A stretch of DNA of 64,000 bases, taken from contig CP136068.1 of the NCBI GenBank assembly GCA_032622095.1, positions 154,407,151-154,471,150 on the forward strand, in the 5' to 3' direction. Under the pieces are notes generated by a model. That model was not told the DNA's origin. It saw only the letters and a list, made by a program, of their open reading frames with translations, and ran no database searches. The stretch's first letter is position 1. Every line of letters starts with the position of its first letter. Below are positions 36,931 through 46,910 of this stretch, piece after piece. Made by a program: the position numbers and the translations under genes. Source of the stretch: Siphonodentalium dalli (lineage: Eukaryota; Mollusca; Scaphopoda; Gadilida; Siphonodentaliidae).

Positions 36931-37140
36931 AAAACTGAGAATGAATGTATCATATTGATAAATTTTGTTGAGAAAACACAGCATTGTCAGAAAAATGTTA
37001 CCCAGAATAAAATCCCGAGGAATGTGCTATTAGATACATCCAGTACGCTTAATTGATCGAACATCACCCATAGTTGGCATTGTCATTTGCCTGTAAAATA
37101 AATTGGCAATTAAACAATTATATTGAACAGGAAAAGTTAG
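36632..37140. repeat. Large inverted repeat, 214-bp arms, 81-bp loop
   Basis: Arms 36,632-36,845 and 36,927-37,140 are reverse complements with only seven mismatches by eye (about 97 percent). The loop 36,846-36,926 is most of the third exon-like block. Low divergence points to a recent event. The left arm is continuous with the unit's normal upstream sequence, so the right arm is probably the inverted copy. Confidence 0.92.
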
Positions 37141-37424
37141 ATAAATAGTGAGTTAAACTTTTCTTGCCCATTTCATTGTCATTGCAAATTTATTATACCA
37201 GTACATGTAAATGTCAATGTAATATGAGGTACATTCAGCATATATAACATATGATAGCATGTTTTTCATGATTTATTTTGGCTAATAGTTATCGCTTTCA
37301 ATATCAAACATTCTTACTGTGATGGCCTAAATTCAGTGGCCTCAACCATGCGATTCTGAATCGACATTACAGTTGCTACATCACCCAAAAATGTCCAATA
37401 TTTACAAAAAGAATGCATGTAAAT

Positions 37425-37755
37425 TTATTACACATAACGTGTATAGATTAGTTGGTACACAGTGTGTGTACCAAATATGCACAATACTGGGTACTATATA
37501 CTACAAAATTGTGTAGGTTGTTACACAGATGTGTATAAATAAAGTACACACTGTGTATTATCTGTGTACTACTTTGTAGTAACTGTCTACCAACTGTTAC
37601 TACACATAAGTGTATAGCGACTACACATACATGTGTGTATAGAGCTACACATATTGTGTGTACCAAAAATTGCTCTACAGTTTCTACACATAATTGTTGG
37701 AGACCAGATGTTACACATATGTGTGTACAAAGTGTGTAGCGTTTCTACACAGTGT
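37425..37755. repeat. TACACA/TGTGTA palindrome array
   Basis: Dense alternation of TACACA and TGTGTA with short spacers, for example TTACACATATGTGTGTAC. It is the same motif type as the terminal arms of the fold-back element inserted in EGF exon 2, suggesting a relative or solo arm. Its right end reads TTTCTACACAGTGTTTTTTTG. No target duplication was found. Confidence 0.75.
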
Positions 37756-38640
37756 TTTTTTGAGAGTATGCACAGTGGAATACACGATTTACTGAGGCAC
37801 GATATTAACTAAGAAAATATTAGCTGCACTGGGTTTAAAAAAAAATATTTATAAACTTCCCTATCTGAACATGATAAATTTCACATTACTTGAACTATAG
37901 AATTATCTCTACGGGCATAGCCAGGGTAGAGATTCATGATATGATCTAGGTAAGTATATATATACATACAGTTTTTCGTAATTTACGTAGATCCGTCCAT
38001 TGCATGTTTATATGTTGAAATCAACTGTAGACAAGTTAAGATAGACAGGCGAGGATAGTGTGTACACACGCACGTAGCATTGGAACTGTATTAATTATCT
38101 ACTTGGATTAACTGTTTTGAATATATATTTTTTAACACACGAAATTAGATATCATTTGAAAGTAGAAGATGTGAGCTTTATGTTCCTCACTGCTGTATAA
38201 TTTGAAAGTTGTGTCGTTGGAACGGCGTCTAAACAATGTAGACACATTTTGAGGAAAAATAATTTAAAACAATTTAATCCTATTCTACTACTGAAACCGA
38301 TGGTGAAGACGCTGTTTTTGGTGTTATTTATCATGTCTATTTTCTAACTATTCCAATATCAAACGGGGTAACAACAGGTGTGATATGGCAATGTTGTGAC
38401 AGACCTTCTACATAATTATATGGTTTTCGACTAAGCACTGTTTGTGTCTATTTCATTTTATTACTAACTTGGCGATAGTTGGTGCACCTAACGCCACCTA
38501 TCACAGAAATTCAGCATTTTTCAATACCAATTATTGTCATCATGGAGCCATTTTGAATAGAACATTTTGCTCTAAGCGGATTTATCGGATTTTGGATATG
38601 TTATAGAGGATATGATACGTGCGTCAACGTACCCCTACAG
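37756..38640. other. No gene seen
   Basis: Probably downstream sequence or intron relative to the minus-strand EGF exons. No exon, repeat boundary or RNA gene was recognised. Confidence 0.4.
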
Positions 38641-38740
38641 CAGTGGATATAAAGAGCGTCCAAGTGTTTGACCCCCACTCTTAATTATGAGCTATTATGA
38701 TCACTTCCATGCCTGGAAAATAGACCCCATCGCATCAAAG
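38641..38740 (+). repeat. Single unit of the AAAGAGCGTCCA repeat plus flank
   Basis: AGTGGATATAAAGAGCGTCC followed by CTCTTAATTATGAGCT and TCCATGCCTGG matches the right end of the 43.2-kb minisatellite and its flank (43,390-43,455). One repeat unit and its flank therefore exist on both sides of the EGF cluster. Confidence 0.72.
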
Positions 38741-38968
38741 TCATATATACATTATAAGACAAGGTAGCTATTAGTATATCAGATGACATTTACTGAGCAC
38801 ACCACGCCTAAAGATTCTGGCGCCCGTACGGCTATGTGGTTATTTTGCCAATAGTAAGCGGAGCATTGGCGTAGGAAATTCTCAACAATTTGGTGTTAAA
38901 TCTGACATGAACTGTAAACGTTTTTCAGATTGGGTTAATTTACATTGAGTATAATGTAGGTACTTTAC

Positions 38969-39082
38969 CTGTTTCACAATGTACCCCTTGAAAGCCGTCT
39001 GTGCAAGCACAGGTATATCCGTTAATGACGTCACTGCATGTGCCGCCATTTTGACATGGAATCGACACACACTCGTCTGTGT
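38969..39082 (-). CDS. EGF exon 1: intact calcium-binding EGF domain
   Basis: A 114-nt exon, phase 1 at both ends, with acceptor TTTTTAG on its high side and donor CAG|GTAAAG on its low side. The peptide contains [16 protein letters not shown] then [15 protein letters not shown] and VHCET, with all six EGF cysteines. DTDEC plus C.D....Y.C.C is the calcium-binding and Asp/Asn-hydroxylation pattern. Such domains act in secreted or cell-surface proteins as rigid calcium-stabilised rods. It is last in transcript order of the five clustered copies. Symmetric phase lets copies be added or lost without shifting the frame. Confidence 0.92.
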
Positions 39083-39522
39083 CTAAAAATAGAAGCCGTA
39101 AGTTCCATAAAACCGGAAATTTATTTTCGTAATGGATGTTGATTTACTTACATTCCATGGAATATGTGTGAAAGTTGATGCCATTTTGCGCGGAACTTCT
39201 CGTTTCAAAAGTGTTATCTTAATTTTATACACTAAAATCTTAATACGAAGAATTCTGACATACATGCAATCCGGAATACACTTTAATTGAAACCAAATGA
39301 GACTTGCACTGGTCTTAAAAAGACAAAACAACGCCACTTTGTTATTGAAAACTTCACAAATAAGTATCGGTGTCCCTCTGACAAAACAAAATAGTGTCTT
39401 TAATGCGGTGTTTCTTATGCCTAATGCGTTATTTTTACAGAAGAATCTGAGTACAAAAAGTAAAACGGACTTCGTAAAATCTCGAATGAATCTTCAACTT
39501 GATGATAATGTAGGTACTTTAC

Positions 39523-40434
39523 CTGTTTCACAATGTACCCCTTGAAAGCCGGCTGTGCAGGTACACGTATATCCGTTAATGGCGTCACTGCATGTGCACT
39601 CTTATGACTAATGTGTAGGTTTTCTACACAAAATGTGTAACCCTGCTACACAATCATTATTCAATTTTGATCTTAAACATATTTGTGTAGTATATGTGTA
39701 ATTTCATATTCGTACACATATTGTGTAACAATTTTTACACATAAATGGGTAAATTTTTACACATTTATACACAACTGTGTGTATAAAATCAACACATATC
39801 CCTTACACAGTTTGTGTAGGTTCTTACACACACAGTTCGTAGACAAGAAATGCAAGTTCAGTAGTCCGACCTGTGGGTATAGTATTAAAGATATATGCAG
39901 ATTTATATGTTAAAACTTTCATGGCGCATAGTGGGATGTAGTATTTTGTTCTGTACTGTGAGTTTTTGCTTTGAATGAACAAACCAGGGTCGAGGCGTGA
40001 TTGCATAATATTAGTATTATTACAACAATCATAACAAGAGTATAAGCGCAGTAATCGCCATGAAAGTTTTAACAAATAAATCCTCATATACTATTAATAC
40101 TATATCCACACATTGGAATTCCGAACTTACATCCTTGTCTACGATCGCTGTAGATTGTATTCCAAAAAATATACTCAAACAATATGGCCGTCACGTAGCA
40201 GACTATGAAACTGAAGGCATCGCAATGCGCATGCTCGACGTTCTTACACAATTGCGTGTAACAAAATATACATATTATGTGTAGAACGGCACTGGTCAAT
40301 GTATTTGTATGTAAAACTACACATTGCTATGTGTATTAACCGGGTTTACACATTTGATGTGTAATCGTTTCTACACATTAGTTATAAGAGTGTGCCGCCA
40401 TTTTGACAGGGAAACGACGCACACTCGTCTATGT
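39523..40434 (-). pseudogene. EGF exon 2, split by a 794-bp fold-back insertion
   Basis: The 3' part of the exon is 39,523-39,597 and the 5' part is 40,396-40,434. Together they make exactly 114 nt, the length of the intact copies, once the insertion and one GTGC duplicate are left out. The 5' part reads DIDECASFPCQNGGT and the 3' part continues [17 protein letters not shown], with all six cysteines and splice sites kept. As it stands the exon would read into the insertion and stop soon after, or be skipped; skipping keeps frame because the exon is phase 1-1. Decay since insertion is slight. Confidence 0.9.
39594..40395. mobile_element. 794-bp fold-back element inside EGF exon 2
   Basis: The element 39,598-40,391 is flanked by GTGC at 39,594-39,597 and 40,392-40,395. 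Its ends are ACTCTTATGACTAATGTGTAG and the complement of ACTCTTATAACTAATGTGTAG (described to 20 bases: ACTCTTATRACTAATGTGTA). Inverted arms run about 330 bp each, through tandem TACACA/TGTGTA palindromes and on through GGATATAGTATTAA and TGTTAAAACTTTCATGGCG, to a centre of about 130 bp. No transposase. The superfamily is unknown; a 4-bp duplication with subterminal motif arrays does not match a family I can name. Confidence 0.9.
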
Positions 40435-40899
40435 CTACAAAAATAGAAGCCGTAAGTTCGATAAAAACCTGAAACTTATGTTCATAATGGATGTTGATTT
40501 TCTTGCATTTCATGGAATAGGTGTGCAAGTTGGTGTCAATTTTGCGTGGAACTTTCAAAGGTGTACAATTATACAATATAGTCTTAAGTATTTCTGACAT
40601 GCATGAAAACCGGAATAAATTTTAATTGAAACCAAATTGAAAACCAAATGAGACATGCACTGGACTTAAAAATACAACACAACACCACTTATTGGTGTCT
40701 CCCTGAAGAAGTTGAAACTATATCTGTAACGGATAAACAATTCAATATAAAATAAAACAGTGTCTTTCGTGCGGCCTTTCTTATGCCAGATGTGTTATTT
40801 TAACCGAAGAATCTTAACAAAAAAGACAAACGGCTTTCGTAAAATGTTGTCTAGAATCGCGAATGAATCTTAATCTTGAGGCTGCTCTATGTGTTGTAC

Positions 40900-41013
40900 C
40901 TGTTTCACAATGTACCCCTTGAAATCCGGCTGCGCATGCACGCGTGTATCCGTCAATGACGTCACTGCATGTGCCGCCATTTTGACAGGGAGTCGACGCA
41001 CACTCGTCTGTGT
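40900..41013 (-). CDS. EGF exon 3: EGF domain lacking one cysteine
   Basis: A 114-nt phase 1-1 exon with consensus borders (CAG|GTACAA donor). The peptide has [15 protein letters not shown] then [15 protein letters not shown] and VHCET. The fourth EGF cysteine is Arg (TGT to CGT), breaking a core disulfide. The open frame is otherwise intact and the calcium-binding start is present. It may be drifting as a non-functional copy. Confidence 0.85.
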
Positions 41014-41477
41014 CTACAAAAATAGAAGCAGTTTGTTCTATAAAACCTGGAACTTATGTTCGTAATGGATGTTGATTTTCGTGCATTCCATGGAATAGGT
41101 GTGCAAGTTGGTGTAATTTTTGCGTGGAACTTTTAAAGGTGTTCAATTATACACACTCTTAAGAATTATTTCTGACATGCATGAAAACCGGAATAAATTT
41201 TAATTGAAACCAAATTGGAAACCAAATTAGAAATGCACTGGACTTAATAATACAAAACAACACCGCTTATGGTGTCTCTCTGAGGAAGTTGAAACTACAT
41301 CTGTAACGGATAAACAATTCAATATAAAACAAAACAATGTATTTCATACGGCTTTTCTTGTGCCAGATGTGTTATTTTTTACAGAAGAATCTGAATAAAA
41401 CAGATAAACAGGTTTCGTAACATTTGGTCTAGAATCGCGAATGAATGTTTAACTTGAGGCTGTTGTATGTAATGTAC

Positions 41478-41591
41478 CTGTTTCGCTATGTAACACTTGA
41501 AAGCCGGCTGCGCAGGCACACGTATATCCGTTAATGACGTCATTACATGTGCCGCCATTTTGACAGAGATTCGATACACACTCGTCTGTGT
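41478..41591 (-). CDS. EGF exon 4: EGF domain lacking the last cysteine
   Basis: A 114-nt phase 1-1 exon with intact borders. The peptide has TDECVSNLCQNGGTC then [15 protein letters not shown] and VLHSETG. The sixth cysteine is Ser, leaving its partner unpaired. The introns on both sides (41,020-41,470 and 41,597-42,060) are nearly identical over long stretches, so this unit was duplicated recently. Confidence 0.85.
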
Positions 41592-42067
41592 CTACAAAAA
41601 TAGAATCAGTATGTTCCATAAAACCGGGAACTTATTTTCGTATTGGATGTTGATTTACTTGCATTCCATGGAGTATGAGTGAAAGTTGGTGTCATTTTTG
41701 CGTGGAACTTCTCGTTTCAAAGGTTTTATATTATACACTAAAATAGTAACAGGAATTAATTATGATATGCTTGACACCCGGAAAACATTTCAATTGAAAC
41801 CAAATTGAAAACCAAATGAGACATTCACTGGACTTAAAAATACAAAACAACGCCACTTAAGGTGTCTCTCTGAAGAAGTTGAAACTATATCTGTAACGGA
41901 TAAACAATTCAATATAAAACAAAACAATGTCTTTCATACGGCTTTTCTTGTGCCAGATGTGTTATTTTTTACAGAAGAATCTGAATAAAACAGATAAACA
42001 GGTTTCGTAACATTTGGTCTAGAATCGCGAATGAATGTTTAACTTGAGGCTGTTACGTGTAATGTAC

Positions 42068-42677
42068 CTGTTTCGCAATGTAACCCTTGAAAGCCGGCTG
42101 CGCAGGCACACGTATATCTGTTAATAACGGACGGACGAACAAATGGGTAGATATGTGGCTCCGACCTATGTGGCTAGAAATGGTAATGTGGCTTTAGTTT
42201 TTATGTGGCTTCTCAAGTAGCCATAAAATTTTATGTAGCTATCAAGTAGTAGATAGTGATAAAACTCCAGATTATGGATTCATAACATGTTGGAATTATA
42301 GCAAAAGAAGCTGATTAAAACTCAAAAACTTGCACACAGCAACTGGGACAGTGGAACAGGACAGGTCCGTGATTGGGTGGCTAGCCACATAAATGTCAGT
42401 CAGTGTCCGACATCTCCTATTGACAGGTCATGGATGTCTAAATCGATGGACTTTTTGTTTCCAAATTTTGAGTGACTACAAAATTAAATAAGCTGATTAG
42501 GCCAAATAGATTATTTTTTAACGTCCATCTGAAAGCTGTTACGTGGCTAGCCACGCAACGGAAGTTATGCACAAAAATATCCATTTTACACAATCTTAGC
42601 CACATAAGTAGTCATTAGTAAACACGTCATTGCAGGTGCCGCCATTTTGACAGGAATCGAGACACACTCATCTGCGT
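42068..42677 (-). pseudogene. EGF exon 5, split by a ~498-bp insertion and frameshifted
   Basis: The 3' part, about 42,068-42,125, reads [17 protein letters not shown]. The 5' part, about 42,624-42,677, starts DADECVSIP and then loses one base before the CQNGG segment, shifting frame. Between them is an unrelated insertion. With both a frameshift and an insertion this copy cannot encode an EGF domain. Confidence 0.87.
42126..42623. mobile_element. Insertion in EGF exon 5 with GTGGCTAGCCAC palindromes
   Basis: About 498 bp replace the join expected between GTTAAT and ACGTCATTGC in the exon. ATGTGGCT phrases crowd the left end (42,153-42,240). Perfect GTGGCTAGCCAC palindromes lie at 42,377-42,388 and 42,543-42,554, and AGCCACATAAGTA at the right end. 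No clear terminal inverted repeat or target duplication survives. The build resembles the exon 2 insertion (edge arrays of a short inverted motif) but the sequence is unrelated. Confidence 0.75.
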
Positions 42678-42779
42678 CTAAAAATAGAGGACACAAATTT
42701 CACAAGCTCCAGTTCGTGTAATCATAACGGATGAAATCCATTCTCAACCAACGAAATTAAAATGGGATACTCTTGTTAC

Positions 42780-43180
42780 AATGTATTGAACTGACCGGAT
42801 ACCATTTTATATACCACCACACATTATGCATAATGCGGGGGTTCAAAAAGATTAGTGTCCTTTTATGATACGGTATCAACTCTATACCGGGGAGTTCCCT
42901 TCTACCCATTACAAAGCAGAGTAAATTAGTTCATATCCTGGAACCTATGTGCCCATATATGGGTGTCTGATTTCAAATGCTTATGTGTAAAACAAAAATG
43001 GTATAACATTTATCAAATATAATGCAAATTATTGCACAACTACTTCTATAATAGTGCCATAATATTAGTAGGTGCCTCATTTAAAATGCCTATTTCTCAA
43101 ACGTCATGCAAGTTATCGCACAACTACGTAATCAATTCAGTAGGACAGATCCCGCCTTTAAAATGCCTACCGGCGGTCAC
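42780..43180 (+). repeat. Duplicated segment, copy 1
   Basis: It is collinear with 54,070-54,575: TATACCACCAC...TATGCATAAT, GGGGGTTCAAAA, GAGTTC.C.TCTACCCATTAC, TTTCTCAAACGTCATGCA and ACTACGTAAT.AATTCAGTAGG. In both places it ends where the AAAGAGCGTCCA minisatellite begins, and both lie next to an EGF exon on the same side of the satellite block. Confidence 0.85.
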
Positions 43181-43184
43181 GATA

Positions 43185-43412
43185 TAAAACAGTAGATAAT
43201 AAAGAGCGGCCAAGTTGTGCCCCACCCACAAGAAGCAGTATATAATAAAGAGCGTCCACGTTTTTCCCCCAATTCAGTAGATAGTAAAGAGCGTGATGTT
43301 TTTGCCCACAAATAAGTATATAATAAAGAGCGTCCATGTTTTGTCCCCCCCAAAGCAGTAGATAATAAAGAGCGGCCATGTTTCTGCCCCAAAGAAGTAG
43401 ATAATAAAGAGC
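43185..43412 (+). repeat. AGTAGATAATAAAGAGCG minisatellite, array 1
   Basis: About six units of 37-44 bp, each AGTA.ATAATAAAGAGCGTCC followed by ATGTTTTGCCCCC-like sequence. Peptides such as GRSLLST on the minus strand are by-products. Confidence 0.92.
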
Positions 43413-43476
43413 GTTCTTAATTATCAGCTGTTGTGATCATTTCGATGCCTGGCACAAGAGAACCTACCACTTCAAA

Positions 43477-43477
<1 letters not shown>

Positions 43478-43522
<45 letters not shown>
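43478..43522. repeat. (TA)n microsatellite next to GC-rich patch
   Basis: About 20 TA dinucleotides, followed by GCGCGGCGCGGCGCGGC at about 43,541-43,558 and a consensus donor-like GTG|GTAAGT near 43,600. The 151-codon open frame through it reads the TA repeat and is not supported as a gene. A first exon here is conceivable but unsupported. Confidence 0.75.
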
Positions 43523-43526
<4 letters not shown>

Positions 43527-43912
43527 TAGACAACTCTGTGTGGCGCGGCGCGGCGCGGCTACTGCGTGCAAGCGCGGCTAGAGTTACCGTTCTTGGCTCC
43601 GTGGTAAGTAATGACAAGTCTAATTCTCGAGGCATCATCAACTGCGAGGGTATATCATTCCTTGCTTGTACTTTCTTGGTGTTATTGACTCTGACGTCAT
43701 ATATGTTATTACGCCACCGTAGTGTGGTGTTTCTAGCTTTTGGTTTTTTGATATCGCATGGTCGATCGATAATTCACTGGGTGATTGTACATTCGGCAAA
43801 CCTCGTCAGATTCCGTCACCGTTTCATCGTACCGATAATTACGAGAGTACAACTAAGATTGGCACATGTGTTTACGTCACCGGTGTAGTTGTGGGGACAT
43901 GCTTCTATTATG

Positions 43913-44700
43913 AAGGTTTGCTATCCCGAAGGTCCACTATTCCGAAGGTTCTCTATTCCGAAGGTTTTTGTTATTTTTAGGTTAATTCTATATTTTAAAG
44001 TATTGAGACTAATTTGAGAGGGTTCATTTTCACAAAGATTCTTTATATGGAGTGTGCGCTCACATCCGAACTGATCATGCGCGCACACCGATACAGATAC
44101 AGGAGGAAATAACTTAACTTAGAACATTAAATGTGATTTTGTTTTGTTTTCGCTGGTTTTCTTGAGATTTTATGTCATTACGTGGGCCCATACCTTTGAA
44201 TTCTTGGCATATACTATGAATGTTGTGGTATATATGGACCCTCCCGCATTGGGACATGACATAGGTTCAGTTGACTTAAGTGGTGTTCTGTGTGTGCTCC
44301 AATTTGGAGTTCAATATTTTAAGGGCCAAGTTTAGAATTTTATGGGTCCATACCTTTGAACTCTGGGCATATAATATGAATATTGGGGGGCATGTCTCTA
44401 TTCCGAAGGTTCACTATCCCGAAGGTCCACTATTCCGAAATTTCTCTGAATGTTCGCTATTCCGAAGGTTCACCAATCCGAAGGTTCGTTATTCCGAAGG
44501 TTCTGTGTTCCAAAGATTTTTTTTATTTTAAGGTTAATTCTATATTCTAAAGTAACGAGAGGGTTCATTATCACGAAGATTCTTTTTATGAAGGAAATAA
44601 CGTAAAACATTAAATGTGATTTTGTTTTGTTTTCGAGGGTTTTCTTGAGTTTAATGTCATTACGTATGACCTATTTCTCATTACATATTCACGCCAAGGA
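43913..44700 (+). repeat. CTATTCCGAAGGTTC 15-bp minisatellite in a ~480-bp duplication
   Basis: 15-bp units occur at 43,913-43,972 and 44,396-44,520. Each set is followed by the same sequence (TAGGTTAATTCTATATT, GAGAGGGTTCATT, TTAAATGTGATTTTGTTTTG), offset by about 480 bp. A further internal repeat is TCCATACCTTTGAA.TCT (44,190 and 44,345). Confidence 0.9.
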
Positions 44701-45185
44701 GCCCACACAATTGCTATGTTACGATGCGATTTAATGTGATTATGTGTGACCTAATATCTCAATAATCTGAGGCAAGAGTACGCCTGCTAAAGGCGAATTA
44801 TAACAGTTGGGGGTATAACGCTCAATAAATACTGGAGGCTATAACAAACTGCGCAGTAGAATATCGCTGAATGGACGAGTATGAGATGAGCCTAAATGCA
44901 ATTGTGACTTTGTTTAAAGGCCCACTTAATTTTCGAGTCATTAATTTTTTATAGTATATACGGTTTTAATAACAATTTATGCCATAAAATTTGAATAAAC
45001 TACTATAATTCATCACCATTTGAAAGGCAGAATACTTCTATTCCCGCATAAAATTTGAAAGCTAGTTTATAGAATAATTGTATTATTATTTATATTTATG
45101 GCTAATAATACGATCTTGGTGGCGTTACCATTTCTGACTATGGTTTTCTTGTTTTACCTGGGAGCGCTATTTTGCAGGTCCCGTT
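44701..45185. other. No gene seen
   Basis: AT-rich. It ends in a block also present at 18,065-18,105 (TTGGTGGCGTTACCATTTC). Nothing else was recognised. Confidence 0.4.
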
Positions 45186-45830
45186 GCCCTCGGATGTCTT
45201 AAAAGGGCACTAAGAATTATGATATATATATATTGATTAGAGGCGACCAAACGGCTGGACCATAGGAGCTGAAAATTTGTAAATGTCGTAATTTTACTCA
45301 GGTAACCTTATTATATAGGTCCCGTTGATATAAGATGTCTTAAAAGGGCAACAGTAATTAATTTAACTAAATAATTAATTATATACCTAAAATTGTTGCA
45401 ATCTGGAAGGTGAAAATTGACACACTGGGATAAATTATCCCGTTGGGTAATATGGGGTTGTTTCCGTTGATCTCATACTCCTTGAAGGGGCAACTATGAA
45501 CAATAAATAGCGTTCATTATAAGCTTAGACGATATGTAGAAACGTTAGTACAGATTAATCACTTGACAAGGGTAATGTTATGGAATAGGCACATTTGACC
45601 TCATATGACTTAAAGGGGTATTAATCAATTGCACGATACGCAGAGAGCGTTTATTATTCAGCCCAGAAAATGTGCAAGAAATGTGGTACACACAAGAAAA
45701 ATTACGTGGTGAATTTCACGGCAGGGTGATGTTGACATCAAATGACCTGAAGAGGCACTAACTATTAGCAATAAAGAGCGTTTATTATCAATATATTATC
45801 CCAATGTGCATTGTGTGCATTTTCCGGACC
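45186..45830 (+). repeat. Degenerate ~136-bp tandem repeat, five units
   Basis: Phrases of the form TGTCTTAAAAGGGCA recur near 45,196, 45,335, 45,475, 45,605 and 45,740, with AATA.A.AGCGTT.ATTAT between several of them. The last units contain AATAAAGAGCGTTTATTATC, sharing ATAAAGAGCGT with the flanking minisatellites. Confidence 0.72.
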
Positions 45831-46910
45831 ACAGTGGGTCCTGAAATTTGGAATGCTCATCGACAGATACCAAATCTACAATAATCACTCCCATATTCAG
45901 GGTCACCACGGGTCATGGATACCTAGTTTTACGCAATATTAAAATCTGACCCCACATTATGAACCCTTGCGAACTTTCATCTCAACTATGGTAACTGAAA
46001 TTTGGCAACGTCATCGGCATGTACCGACTCTACAATAATCACGAGCCACGCAGCTCGAATTCCTATATTCTGGGTCATCACGAGTCACGGAAACCTCGTT
46101 TAACCAAATATGACACAATGACTCCACCTTAAGAGCCCGTGCACACTTTACACTGCACTCTGGGCACGGAAATTTCGCACACTCATTAAGATGTACCCAC
46201 TCTACCATAATCACGAGCCAAACAGTTCCAATTCCTATATTCTGGATCATCACGTGTCACGGAAACCTCGTTTAAACCAATATGACTCCACCTTAAAGAG
46301 CCCGTGCGCACTTTCCACTGCACTCTGGGTACTGAAATTTCGCACACTCATTAAGATGTACCCACTCTTCAATAATCACGAGCCAAGCAGTTCGAATTCC
46401 TATATTCTGGGTCATCACGGGTCACGGAAACATCGTTTAACCCAATATGACACCATGACCACACATTAAGGGCCCGTGCGCACTTTCCACTGCACTCTGG
46501 TTACTGAAATATCGCACACTCATTAAGATGTACCCACTCTACAATAATCACGAGCCAGGCAGTTCGAACCCCCAATTCTGGGTCATCACGTGTCACGGAA
46601 ACCTCGTTAAACTCATTATTACGCCCATGACCCCACCTTAAGAGCCCGTGCGCACTTTCCGCTATACTTTGGGCACTGAACTTTCGCACACTAATTAAGA
46701 TGTACCCACTCTACAATAATTTCAAGCCACGCAGTTCGAATTCCTAAATTCTTGGTCATCACGAGTCAAGGAAACCTCGTTTAACCCAATATGACACCAT
46801 GACCCCACCTCAAGAGCCCGTGCGCACTTTCCACTGCACTATGGGTACTGAAATTTCGCACACTCATTAAAATGTACCCATTCTACAATAATCACGAGCC
46901 ACGCAAAAGT
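45831..46910 (+). repeat. 172-bp satellite, about five to six units
   Basis: ACTCATTAAGATGTACCC recurs at about 46,181, 46,346, 46,518, 46,690 and 46,862 (intervals 165, 172, 172, 172). Units also share ATAATCACGAGCCA.GCAGTT, GGTCATCACG.GTCACGGAAA and GAGCCCGTGCGCACTTTCC. The left-most unit is worn. Open frames on both strands are repeat by-products. Confidence 0.93.

Noticed and set aside
43433-43888. 151-codon plus-strand open frame
   Set aside because: It reads through a (TA)n microsatellite and GC-rich repeats and shows no domain; the length is accidental.
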